Assembly: GCF_000711725.1 (NCBI RefSeq)
Contig: NZ_JONP01000003.1
Location: forward strand, 124,001 to 188,000
Reading direction: 5' to 3'
DNA length: 64,000 nt
From: Roseomonas aerilata DSM 19363
Lineage (GTDB): Bacteria; Pseudomonadota; Alphaproteobacteria; Acetobacterales; Acetobacteraceae
Shown here: piece by piece, positions 25,589-33,542 of the stretch
Numbering within the stretch: position 1 is the stretch's first letter
Layout of the letters: every line of letters begins with the position of its first letter
Translations under genes and position numbers: made by a program
Notes under the pieces: model-generated
The model's database searches: none
What the model saw: the letters and a program-made list of their open reading frames with translations, nothing else
What the model was told of the DNA's origin: nothing

Positions 25589-27556
25589 TCAGAAGCGGAA
25601 GCGGGTTCCCACCAGGGCCGTCCGTCCCGCGATGACGAAGCCGTTCGCGGGCTCGAAGCGGCTGTTCGTGAGGTTGCGACCCTCGGCGAAGAGCGCGACG
25701 GGCTCGGTTACCTGCCAGGTGGCCGTCAGGTTGAAGACCGTGCCGGCCTTGTTGTCGCGGGCGGTGGTGTAGGCGCTTCCGTTATCCCGGTAGGAGGCGA
25801 AGGCGCCCTCCTGCGAGCGACCGTAGAGGACGAGCTCGGGTGCGACCGTCACGGCATCGGCCAGGCGCAGGCTGGCGTTGAGCGCGAGCTGCTGCTCGGG
25901 GCGGCGGGCCAGGCGCTCGCCGCTGCGGGCGTCGCGCGCGTCGGTGACGGTATAGGCGGCGCTGGCCGTCAGCCAGCGGGCCGGGCGCAGCGTCGCCGTG
26001 AACTCCCCGCCCTTGATCCGCGCACGGTCGACGTTCTCGAGCGAGGTGAAGGCGGCGTCGTAGTTGATGAGGTCGTGGATGCGGTTCGCGAAGTAGGTGG
26101 CGCCGAGGGTCGCGAGGTCACGCTGGCCAGCGAAGGGCACGTCGAACTCGATGCCTGCCTCCCAGCCCTCGGAGGTTTCGGGGCGGAGGTTCGGGTTGCC
26201 CTGGAAGAAGCCTGTGATGACGCCGTAGCGCTGGTAGAGCGAGGGCGCCTTGAAGGCGGTGCCATAGGCCGTGCGGAGGCGGGCCGAGATCTCCGGCAGG
26301 GCCAGCACCGCGCCAAGGCGGTAGGTGACGTGGCTGCCGTAGTCCTCGGCATCGTCGTTGCGGATGCCGGCGGTGAGGTCCAAGCGGCGGAGGAGCCGCA
26401 CCTGGTAGCCCGCGTGGACGGCGGTGTTGCTGGCCGCCGCGTTCGTCGTGGTGCGGAAGAAGCTGCCGCCGGAGGCCTGGCGCACCTCCTCGCGCTCATG
26501 CGTCAGGCCGAAGGCGAGCTGGCTTGCGTCGAAGGGACCGGCATCGGGCAGGCGGAGCTGGTTGCCCCAGTCATAGACCGTCCGCTCGCCGCGATAGAGG
26601 TCGTCGGTCGTGGCGGAGGAGAGGCTGTCAGGCAGGTTCGTGTAGCGGCGGCGGTCCCGCGTCTGCGCGATGCGGAAGCCCGTAGTCCAGGCGTCGATCG
26701 GGCGCGCCTCGGCGCGGAGCTGGCCGGTGAAGCGACGGTCGTTGAAGGAGTAGTTGGGATCGTCGGCCGGCACGTTGTCGAGGCCGCCGGAGTTGTCGCG
26801 CCAGTTGAACAAGCCCTCGACGCGCAGGCGCTCGCTCGGCGTCCAGCCAAGGCGGGCGGTGCCGGTGAGGCCGCGGAAGCCGTCCCGCTCCCCGGTGTTC
26901 GCATAGAAGCGGCCGGGCGTCGCGTCGGTGCCGCGGGTGGAGAGGCTGCGGAGCGAGAGAAGGTAGTCGAACTGTCCGACCGTGCCCGCGATGCCGCCAC
27001 CGCCGCGCAGCGTGCGGTTGCTGCCGCCGGCGAGTTCGCCGAAGGCCTCGATCGGGCGATCGGCGGGGGCGCGGCGCGTCACGATGTTCACCACGCCGCC
27101 GATGGCGCCCGATCCGTAGAGGGAGGAGGCGGGGCCGCGCAGCACCTCGATCCGCTCCACCTCCAGCCCCAGCAGGTCGTTGCCGAAGTTGAAGGCGCCG
27201 TTGGGCTCGGAGGAGTCGTTCACGGGCACGCCGTCCAGCAGCACGAGGGCGTGGCGGGAGGCGGTGCCGCGGATGAAGGCGCTGGACGGCTGGCCAAGGC
27301 CGCCGGACTGGATGAGGGAGAGGCCGGGGACGGAGACGAGCGCCTCCGCCAGGGTCTGGTAGCCGCGCTCCTCGATCGTCTGTCGGTCGATGACGGTGAC
27401 GCTGCCGGGCACGCGCTCGATCGGCGTCGGGATGCGGGTGGCGGTGACCACGGTTTCCGTGACCGCGGCGCTCGGCTGGTTCACGGGAGGCGTCGGCTGG
27501 GCCAGGGCGGCGGGCGCGGCGAGGGCGGTGAAGGAGAGAAGCAGAAGACGTCGCAT
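25589..27556 (-). CDS. BtuB-like TonB-dependent outer-membrane receptor (vitamin B12)
   Basis: A 655-residue outer-membrane barrel. The start at 27556 gives MRRLLLLSF and a signal ending ALAQ. The TonB box region TETVVTATRIPTPIERV leads into the plug domain (about 40-150) with GSVTVIDRQTIEERG, LLDGVPVNDSSE and IEVLRGPASSLYGSGAIGGVVNI. The barrel ends in a C-terminal aromatic (RFRF). A cobalamin riboswitch lies in its leader, which identifies the ligand as B12 or a cobinamide. No BtuFCD or cobalamin synthesis genes are in the window. Plug motifs resemble BtuB, but I leave out the symbol because the family is broad. Confidence 0.9.
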   Translation of the reverse strand: MRRLLLLSFTALAAPAALAQPTPPVNQPSAAVTETVVTATRIPTPIERVPGSVTVIDRQTIEERGYQTLAEALVSVPGLSLIQSGGLGQPSSAFIRGTASRHALVLLDGVPVNDSSEPNGAFNFGNDLLGLEVERIEVLRGPASSLYGSGAIGGVVNIVTRRAPADRPIEAFGELAGGSNRTLRGGGGIAGTVGQFDYLLSLRSLSTRGTDATPGRFYANTGERDGFRGLTGTARLGWTPSERLRVEGLFNWRDNSGGLDNVPADDPNYSFNDRRFTGQLRAEARPIDAWTTGFRIAQTRDRRRYTNLPDSLSSATTDDLYRGERTVYDWGNQLRLPDAGPFDASQLAFGLTHEREEVRQASGGSFFRTTTNAAASNTAVHAGYQVRLLRRLDLTAGIRNDDAEDYGSHVTYRLGAVLALPEISARLRTAYGTAFKAPSLYQRYGVITGFFQGNPNLRPETSEGWEAGIEFDVPFAGQRDLATLGATYFANRIHDLINYDAAFTSLENVDRARIKGGEFTATLRPARWLTASAAYTVTDARDARSGERLARRPEQQLALNASLRLADAVTVAPELVLYGRSQEGAFASYRDNGSAYTTARDNKAGTVFNLTATWQVTEPVALFAEGRNLTNSRFEPANGFVIAGRTALVGTRFRF

Positions 27557-27699
27557 CGGGGTTCCCCAGGCGAGCGGACACGATCTGCCGCGCGACCCCG
27601 AAAGGGCCACGCGACGGTGGACGCGGTTCCCGCATGCGGAAGGGGCGGATCGCCCCCCGTATGTCCGTTGCGCCGGTGCACCTCGCCCGGCACGCGCGA

Positions 27700-27895
27700 G
27701 ACAGCTCTGCGCCGGCCGGTCTCCTGGCTCGCGGCCCTCCTTTCGGAACCGGCCCCCGCCTTCTCGACACCCGGGGGTGGCAATGGCGATTGGGGGCCGG
27801 AAAGGGCCGCCTACAGTTGCGAGGGCAGCTGCGGATGGGCGCCCCGGGCCCGATGGACCCGCGACGCGTCGCGCATTCCCGTTTCAGCCCTTTCG
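27700..27895 (-). promoter_or_regulatory. Cobalamin (AdoCbl) riboswitch
   Basis: Read on the minus strand, the leader carries the conserved cobalamin aptamer blocks in order: AAACGGGAAT near the 5' end, then GCTGCCCTCGCAACTGTAGG, then the GCCATTGCCAC region with GAGAAGGCGGGGGCCGG, and the B12 box AGCCAGGAGACCGGCC at 27714-27729. It lies ~145 bases before the receptor ATG at 27556. A small GC hairpin at 27642-27656 between aptamer and gene may be part of the expression platform. When adenosylcobalamin is plentiful the receptor should be repressed. Confidence 0.95.
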
Positions 27896-27977
27896 GGCCA
27901 CCGGCGCATGGCCGGCTTCTAGCGCGCGACGGGCGGGGCCGGGAGGGGGTGTGGCGGAAGCCGCGCGCCTGTGTTCC

Positions 27978-28619
27978 TCAGAACACGAAGCCGATCGCCC
28001 GCACGCCCATCCAGCCGATCACCGCCAGCACGCCCGTCGCGAAGACGCAGCCGAGCACGGTGAGCAGGATGCCCCATCCCATGGTCTTGCTGTCGTGCTC
28101 CACCAGGCCGAGCGCCATGACGATGTTGCCGAAGGCGGGCGGGCCGTTGGTGCCCGGGCCGGGCAGGATAAGCATGATGGCGACATAGACCGTCAGCCAG
28201 CCGAAGAGCCTGTCGCCGAAGGGGGTGGTGAAAGGACCGGGGCGGGGGCGGACGTAGCACTCGATCTTTCCCAGCCACTTGGAGGAGGCGCCGGCCAGGC
28301 GCAGCAGGTCGTCGCGCTTGATGGACTGCCGCGCCATGAAGGCCGGCAGCCGCGGCACGCGGCGCCCGAGGCCCATCTGGGCCCCCAGCAGCAGCATGGG
28401 CATGCCGAAGACGGTGGCCATGCCCGGCAGGAGCGAGGGCAGCAGGAGCAGGAGGATGAGGAGGCCGAAGGCGCGGTCGCCGAAGGCCTCGGACATCTCG
28501 CCGAGGGTGATCCGCTCGCCAGGGCAGGCGGCGGCGACCTCGGCGATGATGCGGGAGATGGGGGCACCCTCGCGCTCCTCCAGCGGGGCGGGAGGAGGCG
28601 GGATCGTCGGAGCATCCAT
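27978..28619 (-). CDS. ExoD-family membrane protein
   Basis: A 213-residue inner-membrane protein of the ExoD family (exopolysaccharide synthesis, function at molecular level unknown). ATG at 28619 gives MDAPTIPPPP; longer frames are shadow. Visible features are GERITLGEMSEAFGDRAFGLLILLLLLPSLLP near 55-85, then GMPMLLLGAQMGLG, a basic loop, and two or three further membrane segments at the C-terminus. The gene is convergent with nothing: the B12 riboswitch for the downstream receptor begins ~80 bases after its stop on the same strand, so the two units are probably separate. Confidence 0.8.
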   Translation of the reverse strand: MDAPTIPPPPAPLEEREGAPISRIIAEVAAACPGERITLGEMSEAFGDRAFGLLILLLLLPSLLPGMATVFGMPMLLLGAQMGLGRRVPRLPAFMARQSIKRDDLLRLAGASSKWLGKIECYVRPRPGPFTTPFGDRLFGWLTVYVAIMLILPGPGTNGPPAFGNIVMALGLVEHDSKTMGWGILLTVLGCVFATGVLAVIGWMGVRAIGFVF

Positions 28620-28726
28620 CGGCGGTGTCCTGTTCCCTCGCGTGGCGCGGCGGCTTCCATGCCGCGCCGGCCCGGGCCCTTCTGCCCGGCGCCCGCACGC
28701 CCGTCCATGGGCGAGGCGGCGCACCC

Positions 28727-29695
28727 CTATTCCGGCTGGAACCCGGCGAGGCGGAGCAGCGCCGCGTTGCGGGCCACGTCGTCGCGGATGAAGGTTTCAA
28801 GCGTGGACTGGCTTTCCACCACCGGCTCGAAGCCGAGGGAGGCCAGGCGCTGCACCGTCTCGGGCTCGCGCATGCCTTCCGTCACCGCCTCGTGGAACCG
28901 GGCGACGATCTCGGCGGGCAGGGCGCGGGAGCCCCAGACACCGTACCAGGAGTAGAACTCGAAGCCGGGCAACCCGGCCTCGGACAGGGTCGGTAGTTCG
29001 GGCGCGAGGGCGGTGCGGGCCGGGGTGGCAATGCCCAGGCCGCGCACCTGCCCGCCGCGCACCATCGGCAGCATCGCCAGCACCGCGTCGAGCATCAGCT
29101 GCGCGTTGCCGGCCGCGACGTCCGACAGGGCGGGCGCCGTGCCGCGATAGCCAACGATCTCCACCCGCGCGCCGGTCACGCGATTGAACTCGATGGCGCT
29201 GAGGTGGCCGGCGGCACCGAGGGAGGAGACGGCGAAGCTCCATTTCGAGGGATCGCGCTTCGCCGCCTCCACCACCTCGGAAAGGGTCTGCTGGGGGCGG
29301 CGGGGGTCCATCACAAGCACCAGGGGGCCGCGGGCGGTGCGGGAGAGGGGGACGAAATCGGCCACGGGGTCGTAAGGCGCGGCCTTCATCACCTGCCGCG
29401 CCATGGGGTGCACGCTGGCCGAGCCGAGGATGGTGTAGCCATCGGCCGGCGCCTGCAGCACCGCAAGGCTGCCGATCGCGCCGTTGCCGCCCGCACGGTT
29501 CTCCACCACCACGGGCACGCCCAGCCGCTCCCCGATCTTCTGGGCGGCCAGGCGTGCCATGGCATCGGTGGCGGCGCCGGGGGTGTAGGGGACAACCATC
29601 CGGATGGGGCGGTTGGGCCAGGCGCCCTGGGCGTGCAGCGCGGGCGCCGCGAGGAGGGTGGGGGCAGCAGCGAGGACGGAACGGCGTTTCATCAT
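28727..29695 (-). CDS. Bug/TctC-family tripartite tricarboxylate transporter receptor
   Basis: A 322-residue receptor. The start is one of two adjacent ATGs (29695/29692), followed by KRRSVLAAAPTLLAAPALHAQ, a signal with a possible twin-arginine-like pair. Family landmarks: WPNRPIRMVVPYTPGAATD, VVENRAGGNGAIG, DGYTILGSASVHPMA and YDPVADFVPLS. It is divergent from the DUF1194 gene at 29800 with ~100 bases between. It differs from the other receptors in the window in the first ligand loop (PGAATDAMA instead of GG-SD), so its ligand is probably different. Confidence 0.9.
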   Translation of the reverse strand: MMKRRSVLAAAPTLLAAPALHAQGAWPNRPIRMVVPYTPGAATDAMARLAAQKIGERLGVPVVVENRAGGNGAIGSLAVLQAPADGYTILGSASVHPMARQVMKAAPYDPVADFVPLSRTARGPLVLVMDPRRPQQTLSEVVEAAKRDPSKWSFAVSSLGAAGHLSAIEFNRVTGARVEIVGYRGTAPALSDVAAGNAQLMLDAVLAMLPMVRGGQVRGLGIATPARTALAPELPTLSEAGLPGFEFYSWYGVWGSRALPAEIVARFHEAVTEGMREPETVQRLASLGFEPVVESQSTLETFIRDDVARNAALLRLAGFQPE

Positions 29696-29799
29696 GCGGA
29701 TGGCCTCCACCGGCAAGGGACCAGCCGATCCTGCCCCGCAACGCGACCGCCTTGCCAGCGGCCCTTTCGCCCGGGCGGGCGCTGCCCCACCTTCGGCGG

Positions 29800-30414
29800 A
29801 TGCGGGACGTGGACATCGCGCTGTGCCTGGCGGTGGACGCCTCCTCCTCCGTCGATCACGACGAGTTCGGGCTGATGATGGTCGGGCTGGCCGAGGCCTT
29901 CCGGGATCCGCTGGTGGCCGCGGCGGCCACGGGCGGACCGCGCGGGGCGGCCGTGGTCTCCGTGATCCTGTGGTCCGTGACGCAGGAGGTGGCCGTGCCA
30001 TGGATGCTGGTGGCCGATGATTCCGGGGCGGCGGCGCTGGCAGAGGCGCTGGACGCCGTGCCGCGGCTCGTGCCGCCAGGGGCGACGGCGCTCGGGGAGG
30101 CGATGAGGGCGGCGCTCGCCCTGCTGGCGGAATTTCCGGGGCAGGCGGCGCGGCTGGTGATCGACGTTTCCGGGGACGGGGCGGGGAATGCCGGCATCCC
30201 CTCCGCCCCCGTGCGGGACGCCGCGGTGCGGGCGGGAGTGACGGTGAACGGGCTGGCCGTGGTGAACGAGGAGCCGGACCTGCCCGCCTACTACGCCGCG
30301 GAGGTGATCGGCGGGCCCGGTTCCTTCGTCATGGAATGCCGCGACTATGCCGAATTCACGGAGGCGATCCGGCGCAAGCTGGTGCGGGAGTTGCGCGGGG
30401 CGCTCACCGCCTAA
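29800..30414 (+). CDS. DUF1194 von Willebrand A-like protein, cytoplasmic form
   Basis: A 204-residue protein of the DUF1194 family, related to von Willebrand factor A domains. The start MRDVDIALCLAVDASSSVDHDEF places a MIDAS-like D-x-S-x-S at residues 13-17. DVSGDGAGNAG near 124 and EVIGGPGSFV near 167 are the family landmarks. No signal peptide is present, in contrast to the paralogue at 60860, which has a Tat signal; either the start is elsewhere or this copy stays inside. It is divergent from a Bug receptor. The function of the family is unknown. Confidence 0.8.
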   Translation: MRDVDIALCLAVDASSSVDHDEFGLMMVGLAEAFRDPLVAAAATGGPRGAAVVSVILWSVTQEVAVPWMLVADDSGAAALAEALDAVPRLVPPGATALGEAMRAALALLAEFPGQAARLVIDVSGDGAGNAGIPSAPVRDAAVRAGVTVNGLAVVNEEPDLPAYYAAEVIGGPGSFVMECRDYAEFTEAIRRKLVRELRGALTA

Positions 30415-30510
30415 GGAATCGACGGACAATGTGACGGGGGCGGGTTGTCCCGCCGCGGTGCGCGGGTGCAGCTTGGCTCGCGCACCCCTTCAACGCCCAA
30501 GGCCACCGGC

Positions 30511-31623
30511 ATGATTTTCCTCACTCCCGGCCCCGTGCAGACCCGCCCAGAAACGAGGGCGGCCATGGCGGTCGATATCGCTCCCTGGGACCGCGACTTC
30601 GGGCCGGAGTACGCCGGCATCCGTGACCGCGTGCGCGACATCGCGGGCGGCCTGCCCGGCGTGCACGCGACCCTGCCGCTGCAGGGCGCGGGGCACTTCC
30701 TCGTGGAGGCCGCGATCCGCACCTTCGTGCCCATTGGTGGGCGAATCCTCGTGCCAAGCAACGGCACCTATGCCGACCGCATGATGCGCCTCGCGCGCGA
30801 GGCCGGGCGCGAGCCGGTGGCACTGCCGGTGCCCGACACGCGCGGCGTACGCGCCGAGGAGGTGGCAGCGGCTCTGGCGGCGGACGAGACGATCTCCCAC
30901 GTCTGCATGGTCTATTCCGAGACGGGCAGCGGCATCGTCAACGACCCCGCGGCGGTGGGCGCCGCCGTGCGCGCGGCGGGGCGGCGACTAATCCTGGACG
31001 CCGTCTCGGCCTTCGGCGCGCTGCCCTTCGACCTGAAGTCGCAGCCGGAATGCGACGCGGTGCTGTTCACCTCCAACAAATGCCTGGAGGGGATGCCCGG
31101 AATCGGCTTCGCCGTCTGCCCCATGGACCGGACGCGCGGGCAGGCAGGCCAGGCGGGATCCTGGTGCTTCGACCTCGGCGACGTGCTGAAGCACGCGGAG
31201 CGCTCGGGCTGGGGTTCTTTCCGCTTCACCCCGCCGGTGCAGGCGCTGCACGCCTTCGCCGTCGCGCTCGACCTTTACGAGAAGGAGGGCGGGCAGGCCG
31301 CGCGGCTCGCGCGCTATGCCGGGAACATGCGCGTGCTGCGCGCGGGAGCGGAGGCGTTGGGGCTGGTGCCGTATCTCGACGCCGAGCACCAGGGGCCGAT
31401 CATCCTGACGCTGCACCAGCCGGAGACGCCGGGCTTCACGCTGCAGGGTTTCGTGGAGGCGCTGAAGGGACGCGGGGTGATGATCAGCAACTTCTTCACG
31501 ACGCAGTCGCCGACGATCCGCATCGGCTGCATCGGCGCCGTGACGGCCGACGACATGCGGGTGGCCTTGCGCGCGATGGGGGAGGCGCTGGAGGAATTGG
31601 GCGCCGCGCGCAAGGCGGCCTGA
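30511..31623 (+). CDS. phnW: 2-aminoethylphosphonate-pyruvate transaminase-like aminotransferase (class V)
   Basis: A 370-residue PLP enzyme. The N-terminus MIFLTPGPVQTRPETRAAM and WDRDF match PhnW-type transaminases, which convert 2-aminoethylphosphonate and pyruvate to phosphonoacetaldehyde and alanine. The PLP lysine is in TSNKCLEGMPGIGF (near 192), close to the PhnW pattern; the SETGSGIVND segment near 135 binds the cofactor. A longer in-frame start at 30445 is rejected because homology starts at 30511. No phosphonatase or phosphonoacetaldehyde dehydrogenase is nearby, so another amino donor is possible. A hairpin follows at 31633. Confidence 0.78.
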   Translation: MIFLTPGPVQTRPETRAAMAVDIAPWDRDFGPEYAGIRDRVRDIAGGLPGVHATLPLQGAGHFLVEAAIRTFVPIGGRILVPSNGTYADRMMRLAREAGREPVALPVPDTRGVRAEEVAAALAADETISHVCMVYSETGSGIVNDPAAVGAAVRAAGRRLILDAVSAFGALPFDLKSQPECDAVLFTSNKCLEGMPGIGFAVCPMDRTRGQAGQAGSWCFDLGDVLKHAERSGWGSFRFTPPVQALHAFAVALDLYEKEGGQAARLARYAGNMRVLRAGAEALGLVPYLDAEHQGPIILTLHQPETPGFTLQGFVEALKGRGVMISNFFTTQSPTIRIGCIGAVTADDMRVALRAMGEALEELGAARKAA

Positions 31624-31632
31624 ACGCGAAGG

Positions 31633-31658
31633 GGCCGGGGGGACGCATCCCTCCGGCC
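31633..31658. terminator. Hairpin terminator between convergent genes
   Basis: An 11-bp stem with one G-T pair (31633-31643 with 31648-31658) closes a CGCA loop and is followed by TT. It lies between the aminotransferase stop (31623, plus) and the OmpW stop (31666, minus), so it can serve both. Confidence 0.65.
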
Positions 31659-31665
31659 TTCAGGA

Positions 31666-32334
31666 TCAGAAGCGATAGCGGACGCTGGCGCCGACGATCC
31701 AGGGATCGATGTTCGCGTGGCCGGTGATCAGGCCGCTGTTCACGCTGACATCGGGGCGCAGCCAGAGCTTCTTCGCGTCGACGTTCACGAGCCAGCGCGG
31801 GGAGACCTCCACGTCGAGGCCGAAGTTGACGCCGTAACCGAAGGCATTGTCGATCGCGACCTTGTTCACGGGCGCGGTGCGCGCGCCGCTTTCGCCGTAG
31901 AAAATCGTGTAGTTCAGGCCCGCGCCGATATAGGGGCTGAAGCGCGCCGCCGGAAAGGGATGGAACTGGAGGTTCAGCGTGGGTGGCAGGGCCCAGACGC
32001 GGCCAAGGTCCACGTCGCCGAGCGCGCTGTTGCGGACGTGCACGTCATGGCGCGTGGTGGCCGCAATGAGGTTCAGCGAGAGCTGCGGCATGATGAAGTA
32101 GGTGAGGTCGAGCTGGCCCGTCACGGTGTCGCTCGCCTCCGGCTTACCGCCGATGAGGCTGACGCGGCCACCGCCCTCGGGCAGCACGCCGATGAGGCCG
32201 GCGCCGAGCACGATGTCACCGGCCCTCTTGCCGCGAACGGGCTGGCTGCCGAAATCCTGGGCCGCCACCGGGGTGGCAGCCAGCGCGGTGCAGGCCAGCA
32301 GGGCCGCGGCCAGGGCACCGATACGTGTGGTCAT
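31666..32334 (-). CDS. ompW: OmpW-family outer-membrane protein
   Basis: A 222-residue eight-strand barrel. The signal peptide ends TPVAAQ (residue 26). GDIVLGAGLIGVLPEGGG, LDLTYFIMPQLSLNLIAA, LGRVWALPPTLNLQFHPFP and FSPYIGAGLNYTIFY are OmpW landmarks, and the C-terminus is VGASVRYRF with terminal Phe. OmpW forms a narrow hydrophobic channel and in enteric bacteria is controlled by FNR and other stress signals. Here a perfect FNR box at 32407-32420 lies 73 bases upstream of the start codon, fitting induction or repression by the Fnr-type regulator encoded at 2442. Confidence 0.88.
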   Translation of the reverse strand: MTTRIGALAAALLACTALAATPVAAQDFGSQPVRGKRAGDIVLGAGLIGVLPEGGGRVSLIGGKPEASDTVTGQLDLTYFIMPQLSLNLIAATTRHDVHVRNSALGDVDLGRVWALPPTLNLQFHPFPAARFSPYIGAGLNYTIFYGESGARTAPVNKVAIDNAFGYGVNFGLDVEVSPRWLVNVDAKKLWLRPDVSVNSGLITGHANIDPWIVGASVRYRF

Positions 32335-32406
32335 AGCATCCTCGTTTCCACGGGCAGCAGGTCGCCGCCACCGGATACGGGCTACGCCCCGGCCGAACGT
32401 TCCACC

Positions 32407-32420
32407 TTGATTTGAATCAA
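32407..32420 (-). promoter_or_regulatory. FNR/Anr box upstream of ompW
   Basis: The sequence TTGATTTGAATCAA is an exact TTGAT-N4-ATCAA palindrome, the consensus for FNR, FnrL and Anr proteins. It sits in the 100-base gap between the Bug receptor stop (32435) and the ompW start (32334), so ompW is its only plausible target. A centre ~80 bases before the ATG is compatible with a -41.5 activating site. Confidence 0.85.
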
Positions 32421-32434
32421 TGAAGCGTCATGGG

Positions 32435-33415
32435 TCAGCCGGCAGTGATGTTCGCCCGGCGCACCACCTCGCGCCAGCGGTCGATCTCGGCGCGGTGGAA
32501 GCGGTCGTAGTCCTCGGGCGTGGTGGGCACGACGTCGAAGCCGATCGCCTCCAGCCGCGGGCGCACCTCGGGGTGGAGCAGCGCGTCTCGCAGCGCGCCG
32601 GCCACGCGGTCGCGCAGCGGCAGCGGCATGCCGGCCGGCGCCATGAAGGATTGCCAGGAGGTGACGACGAAATCCTCCAGCCCCGCTTGCTTCGACGTGG
32701 GCACGCCCGGCAGCACGGGGTGCGGCTTGTCGCTCGTCACCATCAGCGCACGCAGCCGCCCGCCGGCAATGTGGCCTGCGACGGTGCCGAGGTTCTGGAA
32801 GGAGATGTCCACGTTGCCCGCGATGAGGTCGGTCGCGGCCGCGGCGCCGCCGGTATAGGGCACGTGGGTGATCTCCGTGCCCGTGCGCAGCTTGAACAGT
32901 TCCGTCGTCATCTGGTCTGAGGAGCCGACGCCGGAGGTGGAGTAGGAGGCGCGGCCGTTCCGTTCCTTCAGCCAGGCGATGAGCGAGGGCATGTCGCGCG
33001 CCGGGTGCTTCTCGTTGACGACGAGCACGTTCGGCGTGGTGACGGCGAGCACGAGCGGCGTGAAGTCGCGCAGCGGATCGTAGCCGAGGTTCGGGCGCAG
33101 CGCCGCGTTGATCGCCCAGACGCCGATGGAGCCGACCATGAGGCTGTGCCCGTCCGGCACTGCCCGCATGACCACGCGCGCCGCGACCTCCCCGTTCGCG
33201 CCAGGGCGGTTCTCGACGACAACCGGCTGGGGCAGGGCCTGCGCCATGCGGTTGGCGGCGGCACGGGCCACGATGTCGGAGGGGCCTCCGGCGACAAAGG
33301 GCACCAGGACCGAGACGGGGCGGGTGGGCCAGGAATCCGGTGCCTGGGCGCGCGCCGGCGGGGCCAGCAGCAGGGCGGGGACGGCCAGCAGGGCGCGTCG
33401 GGTGGGGCGGGGCAT
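32435..33415 (-). CDS. Bug/TctC-family tripartite tricarboxylate transporter receptor
   Basis: A 326-residue receptor with signal [24 protein letters not shown]. Landmarks: [39 protein letters not shown], and [22 protein letters not shown]. The middle third is strikingly close to the receptor at 61993 (shared [23 protein letters not shown] and SFQNLG), so these two are recent paralogues with probably related ligands. It is divergent from formate-tetrahydrofolate ligase. The FNR box downstream of its stop belongs to ompW. Confidence 0.9.
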   Translation of the reverse strand: MPRPTRRALLAVPALLLAPPARAQAPDSWPTRPVSVLVPFVAGGPSDIVARAAANRMAQALPQPVVVENRPGANGEVAARVVMRAVPDGHSLMVGSIGVWAINAALRPNLGYDPLRDFTPLVLAVTTPNVLVVNEKHPARDMPSLIAWLKERNGRASYSTSGVGSSDQMTTELFKLRTGTEITHVPYTGGAAAATDLIAGNVDISFQNLGTVAGHIAGGRLRALMVTSDKPHPVLPGVPTSKQAGLEDFVVTSWQSFMAPAGMPLPLRDRVAGALRDALLHPEVRPRLEAIGFDVVPTTPEDYDRFHRAEIDRWREVVRRANITAG

Positions 33416-33542
33416 CTGGTTTCACTCCCTGGCTTGTTTTGCGGGCAGCATGGCACCTCCCTGCGGCCCCGGCCAAGCGCCCCCTGCTTGCCCGGGCGCC
33501 GGGCCTGCCTTAACCCGGGAGGGACGGGATGGCAGGGAACGG

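Noticed and set aside
33108-33542. In-frame upstream extension of formate-tetrahydrofolate ligase
   Set aside because: It reads antisense to the divergent Bug receptor; family homology starts at 33543.
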